DNA of 64,000 bases, taken from the NCBI GenBank assembly GCA_039621445.1, contig CP154955.1, positions 26,281,069 through 26,345,068 of the forward strand, in the 5' to 3' direction. Origin of the DNA: Euglena gracilis (taxonomy: Eukaryota; Euglenida; Euglenophyceae; Euglenales). Of this stretch, positions 1 through 10,660 are shown piece after piece (position 1 is the stretch's first letter; each line of letters opens with the position of its first letter). Under the pieces are notes generated by a model. That model was not told the origin of the DNA, ran no database searches, and saw nothing but the letters and a program-made list of their open reading frames with translations. The translations under genes were made by a program, and so were the position numbers.

Positions 1-1
1 C

Positions 2-841
2 GAGACTGAGGAGGAGCGTCAACAGTATGAATATGCTGTGACAATCCAACGACAAATAGCACGTCGTCCCCCTCTTTCCGCTGGCCAGGGATACCCTGCC
101 CGGGCGGAAATGACACGGGAAGAGCGCCAGCAGTATGATGCTGCTGTGTCGGCTCTCACAGGAGTACCAGCTCCATCACGGTCAAGTCAACCAGCGCGAC
201 AGCAGGACGTTGCTGTGGCGGAAGCGCCTCCAGCACGGCCCACAAGCTCTGCCGCCGGCAAGCGTGACCGCGGCCCGGAAAATCTGACGCCGCAGCCACA
301 GCGCAGCTCGCCGAGGTCGGAAAATCCGCCCGCGGCGATGCACGTCGACGCTGAGGAGGAAGCTCCGCCAGCGCCAGACGTGACGGCAGAACGGGCCCTT
401 CGGGAAACCCGACCATCTCCAGTCGCACCAGTTTACTCGAATCGTGGTGACGCTGAGCAGGAATCTGCTCGAACGCCAAGCACGGAATCCGTGACTTACC
501 CTGTGTTTACGCCAGAAGGCCCAGAATACTGGGATTACTGGCAACATTCGAATGGCTTTCTATCACAAAGGGTAAGGGTAAAGGTAAGGGCAAGGGTAAG
601 GGGAAAGGAAAAGGCCAGGAGAAAGGTGGGAAAGCCCCACCTGGCAAAGGCGGAAAAGCCGCTTGGCCAACTCCAGGCAAAGGCGGAAAATCTGCCGGAC
701 CCCCAGCAGGCAGGGGCGGAAACGCCGCCGAACCTTCGAAAACGAAGGACTGTGACGTTGCCTCAGTGTTCAAGTACCTGGAGGAGATCCGGCCGAAAAT
801 CGACGAGGATCTCCAAAAGTTCACGAGGGCAGGCAACGTGA
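2..841 (+). pseudogene. Accessory ORF of E0, N-terminal block (partial)
   Basis: Partial N-terminal part of the accessory protein; the best open frame is 38-841. It contains a duplicated-looking motif, EERQQYEYAV and later EERQQYDAAV, then a Pro/Ala/Arg-rich disordered stretch (PARPTSSAAGKRDRGPENLT). A one-base difference from E1 near 545 (E1 reads ggccgacattc, E0 ggcaacattc) throws the frame, so the last 90 residues of this ORF are a shadow of the Gly/Lys-rich stretch coded in the next frame. Function unknown. The same block lies at 18358-19449 in E1 and 47678-48052 in E3. Confidence 0.75.
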
Positions 842-2313
842 TCCACCGACCACCGGATGCGGTGCTCGAAGTGGTGCAGAATCGTATGAACGATCACTGC
901 AAACGTTTTTTCTACGGTGCCGAACTTCCAGCGTTTGAGGGATACCCTCATTCGAATGAAGTTGTCCTGGACCGGATGCCCGGTTTCTGGGAGCTATGGT
1001 TCTGGTTGGGATACCCCTGCCAGAATTTCGGCATTTTCACCGACCGAAACCGTCTGACGTACATCGACTGTATGAATACTTGTGAAGACGGCGAAACGTT
1101 TGTCGCACAACTGAAGGAAATCTTCACGCACATGTATTCCGTACGAGCACTGGGAATACAGTGGAAGTATTACCCCCTGCCGGAGAAACTCCAGGCGCAG
1201 GCTGCGGTAATGTTCACGAGCAACCTCCAAGTATTATTGGACAGCATGTATGGCAGACTGTTCAATGTACTGGATGTGGACCTCGCGTACCCCCAGCGGT
1301 ACAAACTGGAATGCCAGTTTTGCAAAGAAGTTCACATTGGTGACTTCTGGGGTTTCGGAGAACGCGGAAAACCGCCTCCGACTGCCAAGAATGCCGGCAG
1401 CCCGCTGACAAGGAGATTTCTCCTGGATAAGTGCCGGAATCCTAATCTCGGAACGCAAGACCGAAAGGTGCTGAAACAGCACCGGCAGAACATATTTCTG
1501 CTGCAGCAGTACTGGCACAGGGCGTGGATTACCTACGTCCTGGAGGTCTACATGTATTTCCTGGAATACATGACCACCGTTGTGGATGTCCACAGAAGGT
1601 GGTTACCTCGGGGATACACCGAGGTGGCGCCCAGACCCGATGACCCTGATCAGCGCAGGATGAACCTGCGACCGTACTGGGAAGAGGCCGAAATCGGCCT
1701 CCAGGAGCACCTGGATACCCAATTCGGTAATATCCTGATGTGGGAAGATTTCCAGATGTTTTTCGCCGCACACGAGGGAGAAGTACCTCGTTATGCGTTG
1801 CCGCTGCCTGCTTTCCTGGAAGAACTAGGAGAGTACGGCGTGACTGAGAATTGTCGACAGCAGTGGGAAGACCTCTGCCTGATAGACGACGACCAGCCGC
1901 AACCTCCACCCGGAAGCTGGGTGAGAGCGTCGTGGCCGCCTCCATACCCAAACTCTGACAGGAGTGAAAGTATAAGCTTTTACCGCCTGTCCGACGCACA
2001 AGGGTGCTACAGAAGCGGAAAAGACCCGCGCACTGCAGCACAACTCCACACAGAGGACTACCCTCCGGAAACGGAGGAGGAGGAAGAAACGGTCCCCATG
2101 GCCGAGGATGAACCTCAGCCAGCAGAACCCCCGGCACGGGAAACCTGTAGCCCATCGGTCGTGATGCTGGACACTGTGGCAGAAGCTGCCCAGCGCCCAG
2201 GCTCGCCGACAGGCGAAATGACGCCTGTCCCACTGTCGCCAGACTCACTGTGTGCGCGGTCCGAGGGTGCCCGCCCAAAGGAGGGGTCTCAAGGGGGCCC
2301 AAAGGGGCCATGA
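535..2313 (+). pseudogene. Accessory ORF of E0, Gly/Lys-rich stretch and globular block
   Basis: From about 571 the frame codes a (GK)n-rich basic stretch with GKGGK repeats, then a conserved block starting VFKYLEEIRPKIDEDL (766 on) with even hydrophobic spacing, CEDGETF, and a C-x2-C pair in YKLECQFCKEVH followed by a further Cys in LLDKCRNPNL. An acidic Pro-rich tail (TEEEEETVPMAEDEP) follows. No transmembrane segment or known catalytic motif is seen. E1 (17495-18433) and E3 (48405-49018) carry close homologues, so this is real coding sequence of the family. The last 20 residues run into foreign insertion sequence. Nucleic-acid binding by the basic stretch is inference only. Confidence 0.75.
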
Positions 2314-2942
2314 AGGGCCGCAAGGGGGCTCCAAGGCCCCCAAGGGCCTTTTGAGGCCACACTGGCCCCCCAGGGGGCCCCACAGCCCATTTTGAGCAAG
2401 CCTAGGGAAGGTAAAGGAAGGGGCAGTTTGAGGGGGCCAACAGGCAACCCCCAAGGGGATGCGCAAGCCCTGCAGGGCTTTGCGCAATCATGCGCACCCC
2501 CTTGGTGGGCGCTTGGGATGGCGCAATTCATTAAGAATTGCGCAGAGTATACCAAGTGGCCCCCCCCAGCTGTAGCCCTCCTCCAATTGCACATTTTCTG
2601 CGCAGGGCTCCGTTTACACTCTGTTCACACTCTGTTTTGTCTGACATTTGCCGTCAATTGTTTTGCATTGCAAGCCAATTCAAAGTACAAAGAAATCAAG
2701 GAAAGTTCAAATTACAATCGGGTTCAAGTCATTAACTATTGTTGGTTATTCATCCAAGATCAATTGATTGTACCTCAAAAGTATGTCATTTTCAACATCA
2801 CCATCCTCAACAACACCCACCCCTACCCCATTTTTCCTCCAAGGGGAAAACCCCCACCAGGTGGGCTCAAATAAAAACGATCCAACGCGGGTTGCGCCGC
2901 CAGGAGTCCCTTCACAGGGACCTCAGGAGGGGCAACCCCTAC
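2250..2942. other. Foreign insertion of about 0.69 kb in the E0 accessory ORF
   Basis: Alignment by eye with E1 (about 16940-17000) shows that E0 leaves the shared sequence near 2250 (after cgccagactcactgtg) and rejoins it near 2943 (acgacgggcagaccgaccc). The extra DNA starts with GC-rich ggggcc/aaggcccc strings, holds a cluster of perfect hairpins at 2460-2543, then turns AT-rich (2640-2800). It has no recognisable coding domain and I could not define target duplications. It breaks the accessory protein. Confidence 0.7.
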
Positions 2943-4081
2943 AACTGGGTACGACGGGCAGACCGACCCCTCCGCGGGAAAACCCGCCGGAGACGGTGCC
3001 CCACACGCCTGAGGTATTACGCCTCAAGCTCCCTGTTCCCGGGGAAACCCCGTTAACAGAGGAGCCAGCCGAGGAACCCCCTTCAGGTGAGGAACGACGC
3101 ACCTCGCTAGGCGGACGCGTACTCGGTGGTTTGCGGTCACCCATCGCAGTTGTCACCCCACGTGGCACTGCGGCCAGTTCTTCCACAGCTGCGGCGGAAG
3201 CTGCCCAGCCGACGGAAGACACACATGACACAACAGCCATGGTGGACGATGAACCTCCCCCGGCGGCGGCGCCACCGCCGGTGTCGGAAGCGACACGGAC
3301 GGAAGGCGAACAGACAGCAATGGCAGTGGAGACAACAACAACCGTGCCGGTACGGGATGAACCTGTATCAGCACCGGTAGCGCCAGCCGAGGCACGGGAT
3401 GAACTCGCACCTCAGCGCACATCCATAGCCATTGCACCAAAGCATCCGGGCACACGGACACCGGCGCCTGAAAAGCAGGCCGAGCGGACGTCCATGCCCC
3501 CACCGCAGGCTCAACCAGCGCGAAGTGCGCAGGGCAAGCCTACATCTACACCATCCCCAACGGCAACCCCTGGGAAACCCACGGAAGCCTCGAAGGAACG
3601 CGTAGGACGACCCTCAGCTCGGGAAACCCCTGCTGAAGGTCAACGACGCTCGGTGTCGGGGAGAAGACCCCCGTCCCAAGCGTCACCACGCACCTGGGCA
3701 AGCAAGCGCGACACTGATCGGCGGCCCTCGGACGCTCCGGAAACCGGAATTACGAAGGTCCTGGCAAAATCAAAGCCGGGCGCCGCACCTTGTAAGCCCG
3801 CACCGAAATCTGGTGATCAGCCCCCACCGAAACGCGGTGGTGGTGCTGGCGGCCAGAGTGCTGCATCCTCTTCTCGGGGATTAACCTCGGGACAAGGATT
3901 CACGCACTTCACATCATCCGGCTATGGGAAAACCTCACAGCCGAAACATTTACATCAAAGGGGCAGGGAAAATCCCGCGCCTCAACAGCCGAGACACCTT
4001 CGGAAGACGAAGTTATCATCGACTGGAACGCGGTCAATCAGGATGATCTTGAGATTCATGACCTCAAAAACAGGTACATGA
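2943..4081 (+). pseudogene. Accessory ORF of E0, Pro/Ala/Glu-rich linker
   Basis: This is the C-terminal part of an ORF that nominally begins at 2768, inside the insertion; only the part from about 2943 matches the other copies. It is low-complexity: repeated DEPVSAPVAP-like and PPPVSEATRTEGEQ motifs, then basic Ser/Arg/Lys-rich sequence (ASKRDTDRRPSDAPETG) and TSSGYGKTSQPK. Such composition suggests an extended linker. E1 (15836-17446) and E4 (63355-63963) have the same linker. Short hairpins with ATGAA loops recur here and code for the DEP tripeptides. Confidence 0.7.
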
Positions 4082-4715
4082 TGATCGACCACAAACTGAG
4101 GACACAGCAATACCTCAACCGGTGGATTGAGCCACTGTTCTGTCAGGGCCGAAAATGGTCCTTTGATCAGAACGTGACCTGGAATTATTACAATTCAAGA
4201 TCCCCCGTGTTTTGGCCCAATACTTCGGTGAGGAATTCCTCATCGACAAAACTACGGAAAACCGTTTTGTGTGGCTTTGCACTGTATGCCACAAGATGTA
4301 TAACAGTGCACCTGACTTGGGATTACCCCTCGTCCATGTGTGCAACCCTGTGGATCGGAAATCGTTCCACAAGGATGTATACATCCCCAATTGTGCGGCC
4401 TTGGTATGCGCCAAGTGCGTGGACAGTTGGACCCACAAGCACCATTTTAGCTACACCGAGCGAGACGATACGAATGTACCGATACTCTGCGTCAACTGCC
4501 TTCGAGGTACCTTCTGGCAAACTGCGGAAGGCGCAGTTCGCACAATCCTGCCAAGTGCCCAGAAGCCACTGGAGGAGTACTCCACCTTGCACAAAAAGCA
4601 CAAGGATTTTTTCAAATACTCCAACCTCAAGTCCGACCACTACCGCCACACGGGAATGGCCCGTGGCAGATCGACAGTGGGGCGATACGCCTCGCGGCTG
4701 AGGAAGCAGTGGTAA
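4078..4715 (+). pseudogene. Accessory ORF of E0, Cys/His module
   Basis: Two overlapping frames (4078-4701 and 4212-4715) each code part of one conserved module, showing a frameshift near 4205. The good frame from 4212 gives FVWLCTVCHKMYNSAPDLGL, then VHVC, PNCAALVCAKCVDSWTHKH and VPILCVNC. The CxxC pairs and interspersed His residues would suit binding of two or more zinc ions. E4 keeps the same module in one open frame (62067-63551). No match to a named finger family is claimed. Confidence 0.75.
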
Positions 4716-5215
4716 GATTACCTTACCTCTGGGAGACAGCAGACAGGGAAAAGATATTTTTCCGCCTGTTCACAACCCAGGACCGAAACGGTCGCTGGTG
4801 CTTGCCACAATGGCCACCCGAAGAACACGGGATGACCTGGAAAGACTGGCTTGGGGCCGTATTACGACCCCATACAGTCCGCGCCGAATGTGCGTATCAC
4901 ATGCCGATTGACTTCCACCCGGGGAATGCCCCGCAGGTGTCAGCCAATCACCCACGGATGAATCACTTCGTCTGGCCAGCCACTCTGCCCAGGAAATTCT
5001 GGGAGAAGCTGCAATGGTTCCTCGCGGAAAGAGCGAGTGCAACCAAGCACACAGTCCCCGAAGGATGGGTTCGGGACTGGGTGGCACCTGACTTCGAATA
5101 CGAATCGCCAGAAACCTGGCTCGTAGATAGGCCACCACCACCGCAATTCCAGATGGTCCTTGTGGAAGATTCCTTGGACTCCCGCCATGATTATTGGCTG
5201 CTGAAACTGATGTAA
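4709..5215 (+). pseudogene. Accessory ORF of E0, C-terminal block
   Basis: Codes the conserved C-terminus: a Trp/Pro-rich stretch (CLPQWPPEEHGMTWKDWLGA), HPRMNHFVWPATLP, FWEKLQWFLAERASATKH, and an ending related to the DSRHDYWRLERM of E1 and E4. The stop is at 5213-5215, essentially the same place as in the other copies, so this is the natural end of the accessory protein. The block is one frame away from the preceding module near 4710, so E0 has at least one indel here. Confidence 0.75.
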
Positions 5216-5696
5216 TGGGGAAACGGCATTACCAGGCTCATGTAAGGTAAGTGCCTTCATGGAGCCTGGACACCCATATACTATATGTATATAAATACAC
5301 TGGTAGCGGAAATCGCTAAACAGCCCTGGGATGAACCTGGGTCTGTGTCACACACTCTGCGCTCTGGATGGAAGCATCCAAGAGCCCTTCCCCCCCCCGC
5401 CACCACCCCTCTATCAATGGCCACGCGGACGGAAACTGTCTGCAAGAGGTAATCGCCTCTTATTGCGTCGTAAAGGACCTACTGCTGTGAAGACCTTGGC
5501 AGCCAGGAAACCTGGCAAGCCGCTAAGTGACACACAGCACACAGCGCGCACGCCGTAATAATAGGCCAACTTGTCACTTTTCGGCCCTAAGACCCCTTAA
5601 TGCTGCCAGACAGCAAAAATTCTGTTCTGGCCTAAGCCAGCCCCCCTCTCCTCCCTACTTTCCCCCCACCCCATCAAAGCTGTCGCCGGGAGGGTC
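5216..5696 (+). other. 3' untranslated region of E0
   Basis: Non-coding DNA between the accessory stop and the polypurine tract. It includes gccagg-aaa-cctggc (5502-5516), a perfect short hairpin. Compared with E1 and E4 about 430 bp next to the polypurine tract is missing: E0 jumps from ctgtcgccgg (about 5690) straight to the tract. Small ORFs here are not conserved. Confidence 0.7.
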
Positions 5697-5708
5697 CTGG
5701 GAGGGGGA
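5697..5708 (+). promoter_or_regulatory. Polypurine tract (plus-strand primer site) of E0
   Basis: ctgggaggggga sits directly before the LTR start TGTGTACC. The same 12-mer abuts the 3' LTR of E1, E2, E3 and E4. In LTR elements such a tract primes second-strand DNA synthesis. Confidence 0.85.
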
Positions 5709-6105
5709 TGTGTACCAGGCACGTCCCAGCTCTGTAGGATATCTGCAGAGTGGGTTCTGTGACGGTCACACCACTGTGGAAAACCACAGCTGGTAGGATC
5801 GTGGCAGACCCTTCTGGATCTGCCCCTGGACACGTCAGCACTTTTCTCTCCTTCCCCCACAGGTGGTATTCTTTACTGTCATTCTTCCAAAGTATGACCA
5901 TTGGTTTTGTCAGAACTCAGAAGAAACTTCTGAGTCTTTGCTTTGTGCTTTGCTTCTTGGCTAATTGGGAAGAAAATGGGAAAACCACTTTTCGTTACTC
6001 CAAAGACTTTTCCCTACCATAAGTAGGCTGCGCACCAAGGCGAAAGCGAAAGGCTTTTACAGAAAGTCCCAAAAAGGGGAAAAGGGAAAGCTTTGGACGT
6101 ACACT
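5709..6105 (+). repeat. 3' LTR of E0
   Basis: 397-bp LTR beginning TGTGTACCAGGC and ending GGACGTACACT. The ends form a short inverted repeat (GTGTAC...GTACAC). The boundary is fixed by the polypurine tract on the left and satellite DNA on the right, and by copies at 36803-37230, 60741-61169 and 13356-13769. The right flank gttcg (6106-6110) is the expected target duplication copy; its partner is outside the window on the left. Confidence 0.85.
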
Positions 6106-9083
6106 GTTCGTTGCCAAAGTGCTATTTTGCGCCTCCCGGGCGGTAACTGCTGCGTTTTTACGCACGCCCGCCGCGGGCAAAATTGCGCCTGTCGGGCCGG
6201 CGCCCTTCGCAACATTCAGGTAACGGATCGCCGACCTCTACCCGGAGCAGGGCGCTCGTTTTTGGAGCGCCGGCGCGGTCGATTTCGGCGAAAACGACCG
6301 AAAAAAGACGTTTTTGGGGGCGTCCGTTGCTAAAGTGCTATTTTGCGCCTCCCGGGCGGTAACTGCTGCGTTTTACGCACGCCCGCCGCGAGTAAAATTG
6401 CGCCTGTCGGGCCGGCGCCCTTCGCAACAGTCAGGCAAAGGATCGCCGACCTCTACCCGGGGCTCAGCGCTCGTTTTTAGATCGCGGCGCCGTCGTTTTC
6501 GGCAGAAAACGACCGAAAAACGACGTTTTTAGGAGCGTCCGTTGCCAAAGTGCTATTTTGCGCCTCCCGGGCGGTAACTGCCGCGTTTTACGCACGCCCA
6601 CCGCAGGCAAAAGTGCGCCTGTCGGGCCGGCACCCTTCGCAATAGTCAGGTAAAGGATCGCCGACCTCTACCCGGGGCAGAGCGCTCTTTTTTGGAGCAC
6701 GGTGCGGTCGATTTCGGCCGAAAACGACCAAAAAACGACGTTTTTTGGGAAGTCCGTTGCCAAAGTGCTATTTTACGCCTCCCGGGCGGCAGCTGCTGCG
6801 TTTTACGCACGCCCGCCGGGGGCAAAATTGCACCTGTTGGGCCGGCGCCCTTCGCAACAGTCAGGTAAAGGATCGCCGACCTCTACCCGGGGCAGAGCGC
6901 TCGTTTTTGGAGCGCGGCGCGGTCAATTTCGGCCGAAAACGACCGAAAAACGACGTTTTTTGGGGCGTCCGTTGCCAAAGTGCTATTTTGCGCCTCCCGG
7001 GCGGTAACTGCTGCGTTTTACGCACGCCCGCCGGGGGCAAAATTGCACCTGTCGGGCCGGCGTCCTTCGAAACAGTCAGGTAAAGGATCGCCGACCTCTA
7101 CCCGGGGCAGAGCGCTCGTTTTTCGAGCGCCGGCGCGGCCGATTTCGGGCGAAAACGACCGAAAAACGACGTTTTTTTGGTGGCGTCCGTTGCCAAAGTG
7201 CTATTTTGCGCCTCCCGGGCGGTAACTCCCGCGTTTTACGCCCACCCGCCGCAGGAAAATTGCGCCTGTCGGGCCGGCGTCATTCGCAACAGTCAGGTAA
7301 AGCATTCGCCGACCTCTACCCGGGGCAGAGCGCTCGTTTTTGGAGCGCCGGCGCGGTCGATTTCGACCGAAAACGACCAATAAACGACGTTTTTTGGGGG
7401 GTCCGTTTCCAAAGTGCTATTTTGCGTCTCCCGGGCGGTAACTGCTGCGTTTTACGCACGCCCGCCGCGGGTAAAATTGCGCCTGTCGGGCCCGCACCCT
7501 TCGCAACAGTCAGGTAAAGGGTCGCCGACCTCTACCCAGGGCAGAGCGCTCGTTTTTGGAGCGCCGGCGCGGTCGATTTCCGGCAAAAACGACCGAAAAA
7601 CGACGTTTTTTTGGGGAGTCGTTTGCTAAAGTGCTATTTTGCGCCTCCTGGGCGGTAACTGCTGCGTTTTACGCACGCCTGCCGCAGGTGAAATTGCGCC
7701 TGTCGGGCCCGCAACCTTCGCAACAGTCAGGTAAAGGATCGCGAACCTCTACCCGGGGCAGAGCGCTCGATTTTGGAGCACGGTCCGGCCGATTTCGGGT
7801 GAGAACGACAAATAAACGACGTCTTTTGGGGCGTCCGTTGCCAAAGTGCTATTTTGCGCCTCCCGGGCGGTAACTGCCGCGTTTTACGCAGGCCCGCCGG
7901 GTGCAAAATTGCACCTGTCGGGCCGGCGCTCTTCGAAACAGTCAGGTAGAGGATTGCCGACCTCTCCCCGGGGCAAAGGGCTCGTTTTTGGGGCGCCGGC
8001 GCGACCGATTTCCGGCGAAAACGACCGAAAAACGACGTTTTTTGGGGGGTCCGTTGCCAAAGTGCTATTTTGCGTCTCCCGGGCGGTAACTGCTGCGTTT
8101 TACGCACGCCCGCCGGGGGCAAAATTGCACCTGTCGGGCCCGTGCCCTTCTCAACAGTCAGGTAAAGGATCGCTGGCATCTACCCGGGGCAGAGCGCTCG
8201 TTTTTCGATCGCAGGCGCGGCCGATTTCCGGCGAAAACGACCGAAAAACGACGTTTTTTGGGGCGTCCGTTGCCAAAGTGCTATTTTGCGCCTCCCGGGC
8301 GGTAACTGCTGCGTTTTACGCACGCCCGCCGCGGGCAAAATTGCGCCTGTCAAGCCGGCGCCCTTCGCAACAGTCAGGTAAAGGATCGCCGACCTGTACC
8401 CGGGGCAGAGCGCTCGTTTTCGGAGCGCCGGCGCGGCCGATTTCGGGCGAAAACGACCGAAAAAGACGTTTTTTGGTGGCGTCCGTTGCCAAAGTGCTAT
8501 TTTGCGCCTCCCGTGCGGTAACTGCTGCGTCTTACGCACGCCCGCCGCGGGCAAAATTGCCCCTGTCGGGCCGGCACCCTTCGCAACAGCCAGGTAAAGG
8601 ATCGCCGACCTCTACCCGTGGCAGAGCGCTGGTTTTTGGAGCGCCGGCGCGGCCGATTTCGGGAGAAAACGACCGAAAGACGACGTTGTTTGGTGGCGTC
8701 CGTTGCCAAAGTGCTATTTTGCGCCTCCCGGGCGGTAACTGCTGCGTTTTACGAACGCCCGCCGCGGGCAAAATCGCGCCTGTCGAGCCGGCGCCCTTCG
8801 CAACAGTCAGGTAACGGATTGCCGACCTCTACCCGGGGCAGAGCGGTCGTTTTTGGAGCGCCGGTGCGGTCGATTTCGGCCGAAAAGGACCGAAAAACGA
8901 CGTTTTTTTGGGGCGTCCGTTGCCAATGTGCTGTTTTGCGCCTCCCGGGCGGTAACTGCTGCGTTTTTACGCACGCCCGCCGTGGTTAAAATTGCACCTG
9001 TCGGGTCCGTGCCCTTCTCAACAGTCAGGTAAAGGATCGCCGACCTCTACCCGGGGCAGAGCGCTCGCTTTTGGAGCGCCGGC
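6106..9083 (+). repeat. Satellite array A, left part (units of about 215 bp)
   Basis: About 14 head-to-tail units. The marker gttgccaaag or gttgctaaag recurs near 6110, 6326, 6541, 6756, 6971 and 7189, giving a period of 215-218. Each unit carries conserved dyads such as gcg-tttta-cgc, cccgccgcgggc, gggccggcgccc and gagcgctcgtttttggagcgc. The unit is GC-rich and often stop-free on both strands, which explains the many ORFs; I do not treat them as genes. Role unknown. Confidence 0.92.
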
Positions 9084-9454
9084 TGTGAGCGCCGCTAAGG
9101 CCTTGCATTGCCTTTCCCTGGAATTGTGATGTGATTTTGGTTTTAGGATTTAGCAAATGACAATTAGGAGTTGCCAATTACAATTTCGCCTGTGATTTGT
9201 GTGTGTGCAGGTGGCAAACTCCATGTACTGTTTGAGCTCGTCTGGCGTTGGCTTGTACACTGCAAGTTGAAGATTGGGATTTGGGAACCTTTTACAGAAA
9301 GATTTGGAGATTTTGGAGATGTCAAGATTTCAAGCCCCACCAGGTGGAAAGGCCAAGGCCATAGGCAGGGGGTATCCCCCCCTGAGAGATGCCAGATTGG
9401 GAGATGGGAAATCTGGCAAAGGCCAGTGTCCTGAGCCGGACCCTGGGCCTTCAC
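9084..9454 (+). repeat. Left terminal repeat of the TRIM-like element
   Basis: From TGTGAGCGCCGCTAAGGCC to GGGCCTTCAC. Apart from the 7-bp block agcgccg after TGTG it aligns along its whole length with 10297-10660, with about three mismatches (gtgtgtgtg/gtctgtgtg, gtacactg/gtgcactg, aaccttt/aacattt). The extra block resembles the satellite string gagcgccg next to it, suggesting a small rearrangement at the junction. Confidence 0.8.
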
Positions 9455-9789
9455 AAACAGTACATCACGTTTGTCCATTACTGGGATATTCATGCTGTTG
9501 TGGTGAGCACACTGGGTGTGATTGCAAGTGTCATCAGATGAAGGCTCTGAAGGCCGTGCCTGTGAGGCGCATGGGGTGCCTGAGGCTGAGTGTTGAGGAA
9601 CAGCCAGATGGCAAGACAAGATCTGTGGCAATCCAGATGGAACCATGGATGGCTCTGGATCGTGATGAGATTGTCTCAATTTGCAGTGCTGGAGAGCCTG
9701 GGGCTACAAACGGCATGTTGCCATCGAAATCTGCAAAGAGAAGACGACGGCGGAAGGCCTTGGCTGTGGCCAGGGCATTGCAATGTTGA
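9274..9789 (+). CDS. Cys-rich hypothetical protein of the TRIM-like element
   Basis: A 171-residue ORF that begins inside the left terminal repeat and runs into the unique interior; an internal Met at 9319 (MSRFQAPPGG) is an alternative start. It shows a dense Cys/His cluster at about residues 69-86 (CPLLGYSCCCGEH and CDCKCHQ) and near its end a basic run, KSAKRRRRRKA, like a nuclear-targeting or RNA-binding patch. I recognise no family. The interior is otherwise non-coding, so this is the only candidate product of the element. It could be a chance ORF: length alone does not exclude that. Confidence 0.4.
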   Translation: MGFGNLLQKDLEILEMSRFQAPPGGKAKAIGRGYPPLRDARLGDGKSGKGQCPEPDPGPSQTVHHVCPLLGYSCCCGEHTGCDCKCHQMKALKAVPVRRMGCLRLSVEEQPDGKTRSVAIQMEPWMALDRDEIVSICSAGEPGATNGMLPSKSAKRRRRRKALAVARALQC

Positions 9790-10296
9790 TCTGCAGCTCT
9801 GTGTCTGGCAGGCTGATGCCCAGTCCTGTGTGGCTGTGTGGCTCGCATTGCCTGTGGTATTTTTTCTACCCCTGTCTCTGTGGTGGCTGTGCCCGACTTC
9901 GACATGTATGTGGCGACCCGCCCGATGGCTGAGTGGTGGTGATGCCCGGTTGGTGCCGTGGCTGTGATGCCCAAGTGGCTAGTGGAGATGTCTGTCGGAT
10001 TTTATGTGTCCAATTCGACATGTATTTTTTCTGGCCTGCCTGCACTGTGGACCGCTTCAAGGGGGCCTTCGGGCTCTGGGACGCGGTGTATGGCGGGGCT
10101 CGGCTACCCCCCCTTCGGGAAGTCATGTCGAGATTCCACGGTTTCCCGAAAAGAAGAGAGCGGAAACCACGAAGTCTGGACATGGCAGCCCAAGGGGGCG
10201 GGACCGGGTTTCCACTGCACGGCCTAACGTCGCCTCTGTGTGTTTTCTCGATTTTTCGGGTCCAAAAACCCGGAAAATCTCGCCAGAGAAGGGGAG
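9790..10296. other. Non-coding interior of the TRIM-like element
   Basis: Between the Cys-rich ORF and the right repeat I see no conserved ORF. It contains short inverted repeats, for example cgggtccaaaaacccg (10258-10273), and ends in the purine tract before the right repeat. Confidence 0.5.
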
Positions 10297-10660
10297 TGTG
10301 CTAAGGCCTTGCATTGCCTTTCCCTGGAATTGTGATGTGATTTTGGTTTTAGGATTTAGCAAATGACAATTAGGAGTTGCCAATTACAATTTCGCCTGTG
10401 ATTTGTCTGTGTGCAGGTGGCAAACTCCATGTACTGTTTGAGCTCGTCTGGCGTTGGCTTGTGCACTGCAAGTTGAAGATTGGGATTTGGGAACATTTTA
10501 CAGAAAGATTTGGAGATTTTGGAGATGTCAAGATTTCAAGCCCCACCAGGTGGAAAGGCCAAGGCCATAGGCAGGGGGTATCCCCCCCTGAGAGATGCCA
10601 GATTGGGAGATGGGAAATCTGGCAAAGGCCAGTGTCCTGAGCCGGACCCTGGGCCTTCAC
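10297..10660 (+). repeat. Right terminal repeat of the TRIM-like element
   Basis: 364 bp, TGTGCTAAGGCC to GGGCCTTCAC, near-identical to the left repeat. It is followed at once by satellite sequence (ggcgcggccgg). The high identity implies a recent insertion relative to the LTR elements in the window. Confidence 0.8.

Larger units (their letters stand above)
1..6105 (+). mobile_element. E0: 3' part of a Ty3-type LTR retrotransposon
   Basis: The window opens inside the accessory ORF of an LTR retrotransposon read on the plus strand. The order accessory ORF, 3' UTR, polypurine tract, 3' LTR matches E1, E3 and E4 elsewhere in the window. LTR, gag and pol on the left lie outside the window. The accessory ORF carries frameshifts and a 0.7-kb insertion, so this copy is not intact. 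The LTR is followed by gttcg and then satellite DNA, so the element was inserted in the satellite. Confidence 0.85.
9084..10660 (+). mobile_element. Small LTR-flanked element (TRIM-like) in the satellite
   Basis: A 1.58-kb unit bounded by direct repeats of 371 and 364 bp that differ at about three bases plus a 7-bp block near the left end. The right repeat starts TGTGCTAAGG just after a purine tract (cagagaagggga, 10283-10294). The interior is about 840 bp and has no RT. Satellite sequence flanks both sides (left ...gcgccggc, right ggcgcggcc...), so it inserted within a unit. I could not define a clean target duplication or a primer-binding site. It fits a non-autonomous terminal-repeat retrotransposon; no other copy lies in the window. 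Confidence 0.7.

Noticed and set aside
540-841. Overlapping reading frames at the Gly/Lys-rich stretch, repeated in E0, E1 and E3, as a programmed frameshift
   Set aside because: Each copy reaches the shift through a different single-base change (E0 near 545, E1 near 18635, E3 by stops), and the downstream frame reads back through the Gly/Lys stretch. A single ancestral frame explains all three.
5709-6105. LTR pyrimidine tract ending ccccacag (about 5845-5864) as a functional splice acceptor
   Set aside because: It is shared by LTRs but no ORF follows it within the LTR, and no donor is defined; too weak to annotate.
7846-8814. Long ORFs in the satellite arrays as genes (also at 10480-11409, 11240-12046, 12492-13085, 34801-35427)
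   Set aside because: They are the repeat unit read in several frames and on both strands, with no start or end in common and no known domain.
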